A stretch of 64,000 bases of DNA from Ancylobacter sp. WKF20 (GTDB lineage Bacteria; Pseudomonadota; Alphaproteobacteria; Rhizobiales; Xanthobacteraceae): assembly GCF_029760895.1 (NCBI RefSeq), contig NZ_CP121679.1:1860001-1924000 (forward strand), written 5' to 3'. Shown here in pieces: positions 51,463 to 61,566 of the stretch. How positions within the stretch are numbered: the first letter of the stretch is position 1; the number at the start of each line of letters is the position of its first letter. The position numbers and the translations under genes were made by a program. The notes beneath the pieces were generated by a model. The model worked only from the letters and a program-made list of their open reading frames with translations, did no database searches and was not told where the DNA came from.

Positions 51463-51621
51463 GTGTCGCAGGCATTGTTGTTCTATACGACAGTTTCTAG
51501 CAAGTTTTCGGCGCCCGTCCAGCGGTATCGCGATGGCACGTCTGCGTGAACATTGCTTGTGCCTTGCATTTCAATATTTTCCCGCCCTGCAATAACGATT
51601 TTGTGCGACGCGGGATGACGC

Positions 51622-51637
51622 TGGCACGGCGGGTGCA
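51622..51637 (+). promoter_or_regulatory. Sigma-54 promoter of aldB
   Basis: TGGCACG-GCGG-GTGCA: both the GG of the -24 box and the GC of the -12 box are present with correct spacing, close to consensus TGGCACG-N4-TTGCA. It lies 31 bp before the aldB ATG, which has GGGAGGA upstream. Confidence 0.8.
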
Positions 51638-51667
51638 AACTTAGCGGTCCCAGCCTGGGAGGAACAA

Positions 51668-53170
<1,503 letters not shown>

Positions 53171-53185
<15 letters not shown>

Positions 53186-53218
53186 GCTCGGCTTCTTCTG
53201 AGCCCGGTTTCTTCTAAG
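53171..53218 (+). repeat. Three imperfect 16-bp tandem repeats across the aldB stop codon
   Basis: CTCGGTTTCTTCTGAG (53171-53186), CTCGGCTTCTTCTGAG (53187-53202) and CCCGGTTTCTTCTAAG (53203-53218). Each copy carries a stop (TGA, TGA, TAA), in three different frames because the unit is 16 bp. Confidence 0.85.
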
Positions 53219-53310
53219 CCGCTACGGGTCCGCGCGCCGCGCGGGCCCGCCTCCCCACGCGCTGCAGCCGCGCGTAGCGCCATTGTCGCCACATTGGCGT
53301 GACCGACTGA

Positions 53311-53342
53311 CGCCGTCCCGGACGCCCTTCACCGGGACGGCG
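53311..53342 (+). terminator. Hairpin between aldB and the DUF779 gene
   Basis: Eleven-bp perfect stem: CGCCGTCCCGG (53311-53321) and CCGGGACGGCG (53332-53342) with a ten-base loop, then GCTCTTTAT. A second GC-rich near-palindrome lies at 53225-53249. Together they could attenuate reading from aldB into DUF779. Confidence 0.5.
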
Positions 53343-53363
53343 GCTCTTTATCGGAGGTTTTGC

Positions 53364-53801
53364 GTGGACACCATGACGACGGATGCACCGACGTTTCCCG
53401 CCCCGACGCAGGCCGCCGGCACCGTGCCCCGCGTGCTGGCGACGCCGGCGGCTCTCGAACTGATCGCCACGCTCACCGCCCAGCATGGCCCGGTGCTGTT
53501 CCACCAGTCCGGCGGCTGCTGCGACGGCTCCTCGCCCATGTGCTACGCCGTCGGCGACTACATCGTCGGCGACCGCGACGTGCGGCTCGGAGCGATCGGC
53601 GGCGCGCCGTTCTATATGAGCCCGTCGCAGTTCGACTACTGGCAGCACACCCAGCTCATCATCGACCTGGTGCCTGGTCGCGGCGGCATGTTCAGCCTGG
53701 AGAACGGGCGCGATGTGCGCTTCCTCACCCGCTCGCGGCTGTTCGCCGATGACGAGGTGGACCGCCTCGCCCCGCTCAGCTATGGCGTGGCGGAAGCCTA
53801 G
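53364..53801 (+). CDS. DUF779 protein
   Basis: 145 aa, GTG start (GGAGG six bases upstream at 53353-53357). PAALELIATLTAQHGPVLFHQSGGCCDGSSPMCYAVGDY and GGAPFYMSPSQFDYWQHTQLIIDLVPGRGGMFSLENGRDVRFLTRSRLF are the DUF779 signature, with a conserved C-C-D/C motif likely binding metal. The family is usually next to aldB-type dehydrogenases; its exact role is unknown, perhaps an accessory factor. Confidence 0.93.
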   Translation: MDTMTTDAPTFPAPTQAAGTVPRVLATPAALELIATLTAQHGPVLFHQSGGCCDGSSPMCYAVGDYIVGDRDVRLGAIGGAPFYMSPSQFDYWQHTQLIIDLVPGRGGMFSLENGRDVRFLTRSRLFADDEVDRLAPLSYGVAEA

Positions 53802-53908
53802 CGCCCGCAAGCGGCGCTAAAGCAAAGGGCGCCGCCCTCGCGGACGACGCCCTATGGGCTTCCCCAGCCCGAATTGTGTCGATACCCCTGCCCCGCGCGC
53901 GGCGGGGC

Positions 53909-54238
53909 TCACTGGCAGAGCAGGATGTCCTGCTCGCGGGTGAGGCGGTAATCGTCGCTCAGCTTCACCACATAGCGCACATCGCCGCCGCTGTTCAGGC
54001 AGTAGTCGATGAGCCGGCCATCGCCCCAGGCGATGCGCACGGCGCGCGGGTTGAAGCAGATGTTCTGCAGCTGGATGCGCTCGCCATTGGCGCCGGAGCG
54101 CAGCTCGATGACGCAGGTGCGCTCGACCGCGTCCTGCAGCCCGAGACCGGGCGTGCGCGGCTGGGCCTCGACCACGGGGCCGGCGACCATGATGGCGGTA
54201 AGGGCAGCGCTACCGACAGCGCAGAGCCATGGCTTCAC
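53909..54238 (-). CDS. Small secreted protein with disulfide-like cysteines
   Basis: 109 aa, GTG start with GGGAGGG upstream; a signal peptide (PWLCAVGSAALTAIMVAGPVVEAQ). Mature part has cysteines in ERTCVIELRSG, QNICFNPRAVRIAWGDGRLIDYCLNSGG and DILLC, spaced as for two disulfides. I do not recognise the family. It stands alone between the DUF779 gene and the response regulator. Confidence 0.65.
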   Translation of the reverse strand: MKPWLCAVGSAALTAIMVAGPVVEAQPRTPGLGLQDAVERTCVIELRSGANGERIQLQNICFNPRAVRIAWGDGRLIDYCLNSGGDVRYVVKLSDDYRLTREQDILLCQ

Positions 54239-54399
54239 GTTTCCCTCCCGGTAATACCCGGTGTTTGCACAGAGGTTACACGTCATTAGGCATCAAGCAA
54301 GAAATTAGTTCTAATTTCGATGCAATTTTCATCAAAATTTCAAATTTCCAGCCCGCGATTTGATCGCGCACTTGGCAACCCGCCCGGCAAAAGGGCAGC

Positions 54400-54441
54400 A
54401 AAACACCCCGCCAGCGGCCCTTTCGGGACGCCGGCGGCGGG
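54400..54441 (-). terminator. Terminator after the response-regulator gene
   Basis: On the minus strand, CCCGCCGCCGGC pairs with GCTGGCGGGG around a GTCCCGAAAGGGCC loop, followed by TGTTTT. Confidence 0.6.
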
Positions 54442-54464
54442 TCATAAACCATTGAGATGGATGC

Positions 54465-55394
54465 CTATTTCGGCGCCAGCGCGGTGACCGCGAGAGCCGT
54501 GGCGGCGGCCCGATTCTCCACCCCGATCTTGGAGTAGATCTGTTCGAGGTGCTTGTTCACCGTGCGCGGCGACAGGCCGAGAATTTCGCCGATATCCCGG
54601 TTCGCCTTGCCGCGGGCGAGCCAGACCAGCACCTCGGCCTCGCGCACGGTGAGATTCAGCTTGGCCTTGAGCACCTGTTCGGGCGAGCGGCTTTCATCTT
54701 CCAGGATGCGCAGCAGCAGCTCCTCCGGGCCGATCTGCCCGACATAGGAGAGCTTGAGCCGCCGGCTGCCGTCGAGCGGCAGCTCGATCGCGTCCGGCGC
54801 CGCGCCCGCCTCGTCGCCGCGCCGGCCGGCGAGCCAGCGGCACACCGGCTCGGGCAGCATCAGGCTGTCGCCCGGCGGCGAGGTGGTGATGGCGGCGAGC
54901 AGCGCCGTCGCCTGCGGTGTGCTCCACAAAACCCGCCCCGCGCGGGTGGCGGAGAGCAGGAAGCGGCCGGAGGCGTCGAGCGCGGCACGGGCGCTGAGCG
55001 TCTGGCGGGCATTGGACAGATGCACGCGGATGCGGGCGATCAGCTCGTCCGGCGAGATCGGCTTGGTGACATAGTCGACGCCGCCCGCCTCCAGCCCCTT
55101 CACGATCTGCTCGGTCTCCGACAGGCCGGTCATGAAGATCACCGGCACATGCGCCACCGCCTTGTTGCGCTTGAGCTGGCGGCAGGTCTCGAAGCCGTCC
55201 ATGCCGGGCATCACCGCGTCCATCAGGATGACGTCGGGGGTGATACGCTCGACGAGGGCGAGCGCGTTGGCGCCTTCCACCGCCACCAGCACGGTCGCGC
55301 CCGACGCTTCCAGCGCGTCGGTCAGAAGGCTCAGCGTCTCGGGGGAATCGTCCACCACGAGAATGATGTCGCGACGCTCCACGCTATGCATCAT
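54465..55394 (-). CDS. Response regulator, receiver plus LuxR-type HTH
   Basis: 309 aa. Receiver at residues 8-125 with acidic pair VVDDSPE, phosphorylatable Asp59 in VILMDAVMPGMDG and the Lys in VTKPISPDELI. A PAS-like middle part (RFLLSATRAGRVLWSTPQATALLAAITT) precedes the LuxR HTH (LTVREAEVLVWLARGKANRDIGEILGLSPRTVNKHLEQIYSKIGV). The gene overlaps the kinase gene by a few bases, so it is the cognate partner. It probably controls the urt operon. Confidence 0.92.
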   Translation of the reverse strand: MMHSVERRDIILVVDDSPETLSLLTDALEASGATVLVAVEGANALALVERITPDVILMDAVMPGMDGFETCRQLKRNKAVAHVPVIFMTGLSETEQIVKGLEAGGVDYVTKPISPDELIARIRVHLSNARQTLSARAALDASGRFLLSATRAGRVLWSTPQATALLAAITTSPPGDSLMLPEPVCRWLAGRRGDEAGAAPDAIELPLDGSRRLKLSYVGQIGPEELLLRILEDESRSPEQVLKAKLNLTVREAEVLVWLARGKANRDIGEILGLSPRTVNKHLEQIYSKIGVENRAAATALAVTALAPK

Positions 55395-58300
55395 CGCTGC
55401 GCATCGCCTCCAGAACGGCCATGTATTGCTTGAGGTCGAAGGTTTCCATGAGATCGCGCAGATGCGCGACGAAGGCGCCATGCTCGGGCCCGGCGCTCTC
55501 GATCTCGGTGAGCTTGGCCTTGATGCCGCGCACATAGCCAATCTCGCCGAGCTTCATCAGATCGTCGAGATGGCGCGCCGAGGGCGGGCGCAGCGGCGCC
55601 GAGGGGCGCGCCGGCACGGCATCGGGCGCGACTTCGCCCTCGCCGATCCATTGCAGCTCCAGCAGCTTTTCCAGCTTCTCCAGCAACCCGCGCAAATGCA
55701 CGGGCTTCACCACCTGCTCGTCATGCTGGCGCGCGGCGAGCCCTTCGCGGATCTCGCCGGCATTGGCGGAAATCATGACGATCTTCAGCCGCGCAAAGCC
55801 CTCGTCGCGCACGAGGCGCACCACCTCCCAGCCATTCAGGCCGGGCATGGCGATGTCGAGCAGCAGCACGTCGGGATCCCACTGGCGCACCATGTCGAGC
55901 GCGGCGATGCCGTCGCCCGCCGACAGCACGGTGAAACCGAGCGGCAGCAGCAATTCGTGCATCAGCTCGCGATGCGCCGCGTCGTCATCGGCGACCAGAA
56001 TGGTCCGGCGCGGGCCGGCATAGCCGATGATGCGCCGGTGCTGGATCGGGCCGAGGCGCGAGGGATTGGTGACCTCCGACAGCATCAGCTTGACGCGGAA
56101 GGTGCTGCCCTCGCCCGGCACGGAGGTGAGGCCGATCTCGCCGCCCATGATCTCGGTGAGCAGCTTGGTGATGGTGAGGCCGAGGCCGATGCCGGCGGTG
56201 GAATAGGTGCCCGCCCGATCGCCGCGCTCGAACGGCTCGAAGACGCGCTTGTGGTCGGCGGCAGGGATGCCGATGCCGGTATCCTCCACCTCGAACTCCG
56301 CCACCTGGTTGCGATAGGCGACACGCAGCGCCACCCGCCCGCTGGCGGTGAACTTGATGGCGTTGGACAGGAGGTTGATGAGAATCTGCCGCAGCCGCTT
56401 CTCGTCGGTGAACACCACCGGCGGCAGCCGCTCGGGGCGGACATAGACAAAGTCGATGCCCTTGGCGGTTGCCTGCAGGCGGAACATGTCCACCACCTGG
56501 TCGAGGAACTCGCCGATGCGCACCTCGTCGCGCGAGAGATGCAGGCGCCCGGCCTCGATCTTGGAGATGTCGAGCAGCCCGTCGATCAGCCCCGACAAAT
56601 GCTCGGCCGAGCGGCGCACCACACGCACCGCGTCGCGCCGGTGGGTGGGAATGGCGGCGTCGCGCTCCAGAAGCTGGGCATAGCCGAGAATGGCGTTGAG
56701 CGGCGTGCGCAGCTCATGGCTGATGCCGACGACATAGCGGCTCTTGGCGAGGTTGGCAGCCTCGGCCACCTCCTTGGCCTTTTGCAGCTTGGCGTCGGTG
56801 CGCTTATGCGCCTCGATCTCGCGCATCAAGAGCGCGGTCTGGCGGTGGCTCTCCTCCTGCGCCACGCGCCGGCTCTCCTGCGCCAGCACGAACAGCCAGG
56901 CGGCGACGCCGGCGATGATGAGCAGGATGAAATAGAGGGTGAACAGCACGCTGCCCACCGCCGCCCGCTCGTCCGGCGGGGCGAAGCTCGCCTGTAGATA
57001 GATGACGCCGAGAATCGCCGCGATGACCGCCGCCAGCAGCGACAGCACCCCGATATAATGGCCGATGCGCGAATTGATCTGCGCCACCGCCCAGCTCGGC
57101 AGTGTCGCGCGCAGCACGGCGAGGATCTGGTCGGGGAAGCGCGCATCCTCCTTGCAGCGGTCATGGCAGCGCGCGTCGAGTGAGCAGCACAGCGAGCAGA
57201 TCGGCCCGGCATAGACCGGGCAATGCGCCATGTCCTCCGGCTCGAATTTGTGCTCGCAGATGCAGCACTTCAGCGTGGTGCGTGACTGCCAGTTCTTGGT
57301 GGTGCGGCGGGCGATGTAGTAGCGGCCCTTGGTGCTGAAGGCGATCGCCGGCGCGGTGACGAAGGACACCGCCAGCGCCAGGAAGGGGGCGAAGGCCTGC
57401 GCGACCACCCCGAGCAGCCCGGCAAAGGCCACGCTGCCGACCACCGTGCCGGCCAGCACCGCGCCGAGACCGACGGGGTTGATGTCGTAGAGATGCGCCC
57501 GCTTGAACTCGATACCCGGCGGGCTCCAGCCCATCGGCTTGTTGACCACGAGATCGGCCACCAGCGCCGCCACCCAGGCGACCGCCACGATGGCGTAGAG
57601 GCCGAGGATCTGCTCCAGCACCTTGTAGATGCCAAGCGCCATCAGCAGCAGCGCGATGGTGACGTTGAACACCAGCCACACCACCCGGCCGGGATGGCTG
57701 TGGGTGAGGCGGGAGAAGAAGTTCGACCAGGCAATCGACCCCGCATAGGAGTTGGTCACGTTGATCTTGAGCTGGGCGAGGATGACGAACACGCCGGTGA
57801 AGGCGAGCGCCACCTGGGGCGGGAACACGGTCTCGAAGGCGACGAGATACATCTGCGTCGGCTCGGTCGCGTGCAGCAGCGGCACCCCATGGGTGAGCGC
57901 GAAATAGGCAAGGAAGGAGCCGGCCAGCATCTTCAGCGCGCCGGGGACGATCCAGCCCGGCCCGGCGGAGAGCAGCGCCAGCCACCACACGCCATTGCGC
58001 ACCATGGCGGTGCGGCCGGGCGCGCGGCGCGGCAGGAAGCGCAGGAAGTCGACCTGCTCGCCGATCTGCGCCACCAGCGCGAAGACCACCATGGTGGCCG
58101 AGCCGAACAGCAGGGGATCGAACGACCCGTCCGACGCGCCGAGCCGGCCGGTATAGGACGCCCACTCGCCAAAGGCGTCGCCGTGATAGGCGAAGATGAA
58201 GACGAAGGGGATGAGGTTCAGCAGCAGCCAGAAGGGCTGGGTCCAGAGCTGGAACCGGCTGATGAAGGTGATGCCGTGCGTCACCAGCGGGATGACCACC

Positions 58301-58773
58301 AGCGCGCTGATGAAATAGCCGACCATCAGCGGCACGCCGAAGCACATCTCCAGCGCCAGCGCCATGATCGCCGCCTCGATGGCGAAGAACAGATAGGTGA
58401 AGGAGGCGTAGATCAGCGAGGTGATGGTGGAGCCGATATAGCCGAAGCCGGCGCCACGGGTGAGCAGGTCGATATCGACGCCGAACTTGGCGGCGTAATA
58501 GCTGATGGGCAGGCCGGCGGCGAAGATGATGAGGCTGACCACGAGGATCGCCGCCACCGCATTGGGGAAGCCATAGGCCAGCGTGATCGCGCCGCCGATC
58601 GCCTCCAGCGCCAGGAAGGACACGGCGCCGAGCGCGGTGTTCGCCACCCGCAGCGCCGACCAGCGGCGCGCGCTCTTCGCGGTGAAGCGAAGCGCATAAT
58701 CCTCCAGCGTCTCGTTGACGACCCACTGGTTATAGCGGCGCCGCACGCGAACGATCTTCTGTTCTGCCGCCAT
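55384..58773 (-). CDS. NCS1 transporter fused to hybrid histidine kinase
   Basis: 1129 aa. Residues 1-500 are a complete NCS1 (cytosine/allantoin/hydantoin permease) domain with about 12 helices, starting NETLEDYALRFTAKSARRWS. At 503-545 a cysteine-rich segment (CCICEHKFEPEDMAHCPVYAGPICSLCCSLDARCHDRC) likely binds metal or Fe-S. Then two helices (IGHYIGVLSLLAAVIAAILG and VLFTLYFILLIIAGVAAWLF), a coiled linker, HisKA with His686 (GISHELRTPLNAILGY), HATPase (FTDEKRLRQILINLLSNAIKF, EDTGIGIP, GIGLGLTI) and a receiver with Asp973 (LLLDIAMPGLNGWE). The transporter domain likely senses a nitrogen compound. Adjacent urt genes point to urea. Confidence 0.93.
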   Translation of the reverse strand: MAAEQKIVRVRRRYNQWVVNETLEDYALRFTAKSARRWSALRVANTALGAVSFLALEAIGGAITLAYGFPNAVAAILVVSLIIFAAGLPISYYAAKFGVDIDLLTRGAGFGYIGSTITSLIYASFTYLFFAIEAAIMALALEMCFGVPLMVGYFISALVVIPLVTHGITFISRFQLWTQPFWLLLNLIPFVFIFAYHGDAFGEWASYTGRLGASDGSFDPLLFGSATMVVFALVAQIGEQVDFLRFLPRRAPGRTAMVRNGVWWLALLSAGPGWIVPGALKMLAGSFLAYFALTHGVPLLHATEPTQMYLVAFETVFPPQVALAFTGVFVILAQLKINVTNSYAGSIAWSNFFSRLTHSHPGRVVWLVFNVTIALLLMALGIYKVLEQILGLYAIVAVAWVAALVADLVVNKPMGWSPPGIEFKRAHLYDINPVGLGAVLAGTVVGSVAFAGLLGVVAQAFAPFLALAVSFVTAPAIAFSTKGRYYIARRTTKNWQSRTTLKCCICEHKFEPEDMAHCPVYAGPICSLCCSLDARCHDRCKEDARFPDQILAVLRATLPSWAVAQINSRIGHYIGVLSLLAAVIAAILGVIYLQASFAPPDERAAVGSVLFTLYFILLIIAGVAAWLFVLAQESRRVAQEESHRQTALLMREIEAHKRTDAKLQKAKEVAEAANLAKSRYVVGISHELRTPLNAILGYAQLLERDAAIPTHRRDAVRVVRRSAEHLSGLIDGLLDISKIEAGRLHLSRDEVRIGEFLDQVVDMFRLQATAKGIDFVYVRPERLPPVVFTDEKRLRQILINLLSNAIKFTASGRVALRVAYRNQVAEFEVEDTGIGIPAADHKRVFEPFERGDRAGTYSTAGIGLGLTITKLLTEIMGGEIGLTSVPGEGSTFRVKLMLSEVTNPSRLGPIQHRRIIGYAGPRRTILVADDDAAHRELMHELLLPLGFTVLSAGDGIAALDMVRQWDPDVLLLDIAMPGLNGWEVVRLVRDEGFARLKIVMISANAGEIREGLAARQHDEQVVKPVHLRGLLEKLEKLLELQWIGEGEVAPDAVPARPSAPLRPPSARHLDDLMKLGEIGYVRGIKAKLTEIESAGPEHGAFVAHLRDLMETFDLKQYMAVLEAMRSDDA

Positions 58774-59248
58774 GGCGGTTTGCCTCGCCGTCCCGACGCT
58801 TGACATGCCCGCGCGATGAACCTCCCGGCACTGAATTTTCTTGTTGCACCACACTGATGGACTGGTGTTTCAGCCCACCGCACCACTTGAAGCACGAAAC
58901 GTTCCAGTTTCCCCGCGAACCGCAAGAAACCTTGCAACGGAAGGACAAAGCCCTACACGGCGCGGGACGCTGTGAATATCCCCTACGTAATCCGAGGCAG
59001 ATTGGCGACAAACTGCCAACAAATTAATCACTTTATATGGATTCTACTTCGCGCGCGCGCGCGAAAAACTTCAACGCCACGGAGACAATCGCCGCCGCAG
59101 CGTAGTACCTACTGTGAGGGCACGGGTCAAATTCACCTATACGTCAATCGACGTATTGCTGCGACGCCGCATCGACCGCCACGATCCACACAATGCAAGC
59201 ACATCGAGAAGCTTGTTGAGGCCACGTCAAACCCGTGGAGGGGATCGT
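58774..59248. other. Divergent control region between kinase and urtA
   Basis: 475 bp holding the starts of both transcripts. Contains a TTGGC/GCCAA dyad at 59002-59019, an alternating CG run near 59050-59063, and the palindrome listed separately at 59139-59156. No clear sigma-54 promoter on the urtA side is seen. No gene. Confidence 0.6.
59139..59156. promoter_or_regulatory. Palindrome upstream of urtA, candidate response-regulator site
   Basis: ATACGTC-AATC-GACGTAT, a perfect dyad about 93 bp before the urtA start. The TACGTC half-site resembles LuxR/NarL-type response regulator sites, so the neighbouring regulator at 54465-55394 may bind it. Confidence 0.45.
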
Positions 59249-60529
59249 ATGTCTTCCGAAAACGACAATCCGTCGAAGTTTTCCAGTATGCGCCGCAAGC
59301 TTCTGATGGGAATGGCCGCGCTTCCGGCTGCCCCGTTGCTTGCGCAGAGCGGTCTTTTTTCGACGCCAGCCTTTGCCCAGACGCCCGCCACCTCGGCCGT
59401 CAACACGACGGGACTTGCCGTGACCGACACGGAAGTGACGGTGGGCATCCTGCATTCGGTCACCGGCACGATGGCCATCTCCGAGACCGGCTCGGTGCAG
59501 GCAGAGAAGCTCGCCATCGAGCAGATCAACGCCATGGGCGGCGTGCTCGGCCGCAAGATCAAGTACATCCAGGAAGACGGCGCCTCCGACTGGCCGACCT
59601 TCGCCGAGAAGGCCAAGAAGCTGCTCGTCAACGACAAGGTCGCGGCCGTCATGGGCTGCTGGACCTCGGCCTCGCGCAAGGCGGTGCTGCCGGTGTTCGA
59701 GCAGTATAACGGCATGCTGTACTACCCGACCTTCTATGAAGGCCTCGAGCAGTCGAAGAACGTGATCTACACCGGCCAGGAAGCCACGCAGCAGATCCTC
59801 GCCGGCCTCGACTGGGTCAACAAGACCAAGAACGGCAAGAGCTTCTACCTCATCGGCTCGGACTACATCTGGCCGCGCACCTCGATGAAGATCGCGCGCA
59901 AGCACATCGAGGCGCATCTGGGCGGCAAGGTCGCCGGCGAGGAGTATTTCCCGCTCGGCCACACCCAGTTCAACTCGGTGATCAACAAGATCAAGCTGAC
60001 CAAGCCGGACGTGATCTACGCCGCCGTGGTCGGTGGCTCGAACGTCGCCTTCTACAAGCAGCTCAAGGCCGCCGGCATCGACCTCTCGAAGCAGACGCTG
60101 CTCACCATCTCAGTGACCGAGGACGAGATCGACGGCATCGGCGGCGAGAACTTCGCCGGCGCCTATAGCTGCATGAAGTACTTCCAGTCGCTCGACAACC
60201 CGAACAACAAGGACTTCGTCGCCGCCTTCAAGAAGATGTGGGGCGAGAAGACCGTGATCGGCGACGTCACCCAGGCCGCCTATCTCGGCCCCTGGCTGTG
60301 GAAGCTCACCGTCGAGAAGGCTGGCTCCTTCGACATCGACAAGATCGCCGCCGCCTCGGCCGGGATCGAGTTCGCCAAGGCGCCGGAAGGCTACGTCAAG
60401 ATCCACCCGAACCATCACCTCTGGTCCAAGACCCGCGTCGGCCAGGCGCAGCTCGATGGCCAGTTCAAGGTGGTGTTCGAGACCCCCGAGCTGATCGAGC
60501 CCGATCCGTTCCCGAAGGGCTACCAGTGA
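59249..60529 (+). CDS. urtA: Urea ABC transporter, substrate-binding protein
   Basis: 426 aa, GGAGGGG upstream. Tat-like signal (SMRRKLLMGMAALPAAPLLAQ). Mature part has VTVGILHSVTGTMAISETGSVQAEKLAIEQINAMGGVLGRKI, VAAVMGCWTSASRKAVLPVFEQYNGMLYYPTFYEGLEQSKNVIYTGQEATQQI and FPLGHTQFNSVINKIKLTKPDVIYAAVVGGSNVAFYKQL, matching UrtA (amide/urea binding). Periplasmic delivery of urea to UrtBC. Expressed above downstream genes if the hairpin after it acts as an attenuator. Confidence 0.95.
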   Translation: MSSENDNPSKFSSMRRKLLMGMAALPAAPLLAQSGLFSTPAFAQTPATSAVNTTGLAVTDTEVTVGILHSVTGTMAISETGSVQAEKLAIEQINAMGGVLGRKIKYIQEDGASDWPTFAEKAKKLLVNDKVAAVMGCWTSASRKAVLPVFEQYNGMLYYPTFYEGLEQSKNVIYTGQEATQQILAGLDWVNKTKNGKSFYLIGSDYIWPRTSMKIARKHIEAHLGGKVAGEEYFPLGHTQFNSVINKIKLTKPDVIYAAVVGGSNVAFYKQLKAAGIDLSKQTLLTISVTEDEIDGIGGENFAGAYSCMKYFQSLDNPNNKDFVAAFKKMWGEKTVIGDVTQAAYLGPWLWKLTVEKAGSFDIDKIAAASAGIEFAKAPEGYVKIHPNHHLWSKTRVGQAQLDGQFKVVFETPELIEPDPFPKGYQ

Positions 60530-60546
60530 TCGGCTGACGCTCCCAC

Positions 60547-60570
60547 CCGGAGAGGGCTCGCCCTCTCCGG
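60547..60570 (+). terminator. Hairpin between urtA and urtB
   Basis: Ten-bp perfect stem CCGGAGAGGG-CTCG-CCCTCTCCGG followed by GGCACTTTT. It lies in the 100-bp gap and may lower expression of the membrane genes relative to the binding protein. Confidence 0.65.
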
Positions 60571-60629
60571 GGCACTTTTCCGTTGACGGAGACGACCGCG
60601 CCACGCGCGCGCACGCCGGGGGATTTCCG

Positions 60630-61556
60630 ATGTTTTCCGAATATTCGCTGACGGAGCTCAGCTCCATCTTCCTCATGCAGGGCTTCGCCGGGCTGATCCT
60701 CTTCTCGGTCTTCCTGCTGATGGCGCTGGGGCTGGCGATCATCTTCGGCCAGATGGGCGTCATCAACATGGCCCATGGCGAGTTCATGATCCTCGGCGCC
60801 TATGTCACCTATTTCACCTCGCAGTTCTTTCTGAATTTCATCCCCGGCCTGTTCGGCATCTACTTCTTCGTCGCGATGATACTGGCCTTCTTCGTCACCG
60901 GTGCGCTCGGCATGGCGGTGGAATGGCTGATGATCCGCCGCCTCTACAAACGCCCGCTCGACACGCTGCTCGCCACCTGGGGCCTCAGCCTCATTCTTCA
61001 GCAGCTCTACCGCTCGGTCTTCGGCCCGCGCGAGGTCGGCGTCGAGCTGCCGAGCTGGATGATGGGCTCGCTCCCGGTCACCGATGTGGTCGAGGTGCAG
61101 ATCAACGGCCTGTTCGTCATGGGCCTGACCATCGCCATCACCGTCGCCGTCGCCGTGCTGATGTACAAGTCGAACTGGGGCAAGCAGGTGCGCGCCGTGG
61201 TGCAGAACCGCGTCATGGCGGGCGCGGTCGGCATCAATACCGAGAAGGTGGACCGCTACACCTTCGGCCTCGGCTGCGGCATCGCCGGCGTCGCGGGCTC
61301 CGCCTTCACCATGATCGGCTCGACCGGCCCGACCTCCGGCCAGCTCTACATCGTCGACACCTTCCTGGTCGTCGTCTTCGGCGGCGCGCAAAGCCTGCTC
61401 GGCACCATCGCCTCCGCCTTCACCATCTCCCAGGCCCAATCGACCATGGAGTTCTTCCTCTCCGGCTCGATGGCCAAGGTTCTGACGCTGCTCGGGGTGG
61501 TCATCATCCTGATGCTGCGACCCCAGGGCCTGTTCGTCATCAAGGTCCGTCGTTGA
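60630..61556 (+). CDS. urtB: Urea ABC transporter permease UrtB
   Basis: 308 aa, LivH-like, about eight helices. MALGLAIIFGQMGVINMAHGEFMILGAYVTY, then EWLMIRRLYKRPLDTLLATWGLSLILQQLYRSVFGPREVGVELPSW and VGINTEKVDRYTFGLGCGIAGVAGSAF, VDTFLVVVFGGAQSLLGTI are specific to UrtB. Confidence 0.95.
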   Translation: MFSEYSLTELSSIFLMQGFAGLILFSVFLLMALGLAIIFGQMGVINMAHGEFMILGAYVTYFTSQFFLNFIPGLFGIYFFVAMILAFFVTGALGMAVEWLMIRRLYKRPLDTLLATWGLSLILQQLYRSVFGPREVGVELPSWMMGSLPVTDVVEVQINGLFVMGLTIAITVAVAVLMYKSNWGKQVRAVVQNRVMAGAVGINTEKVDRYTFGLGCGIAGVAGSAFTMIGSTGPTSGQLYIVDTFLVVVFGGAQSLLGTIASAFTISQAQSTMEFFLSGSMAKVLTLLGVVIILMLRPQGLFVIKVRR

Positions 61557-61566
61557 GGAGGCGTCC

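Noticed and set aside
53219..53260. GC-rich near-palindrome after aldB as terminator
   Set aside because: No T tract follows; kept only as a note beside the better hairpin at 53311-53342.
57493..58803. 436-codon frame opposite the transporter-kinase fusion
   Set aside because: Shadow frame dominated by Asp/Glu/His/Gln.
59050..59063. Alternating CG run upstream of urtA as a functional element
   Set aside because: Simple repeat in GC-rich DNA; no support beyond composition.
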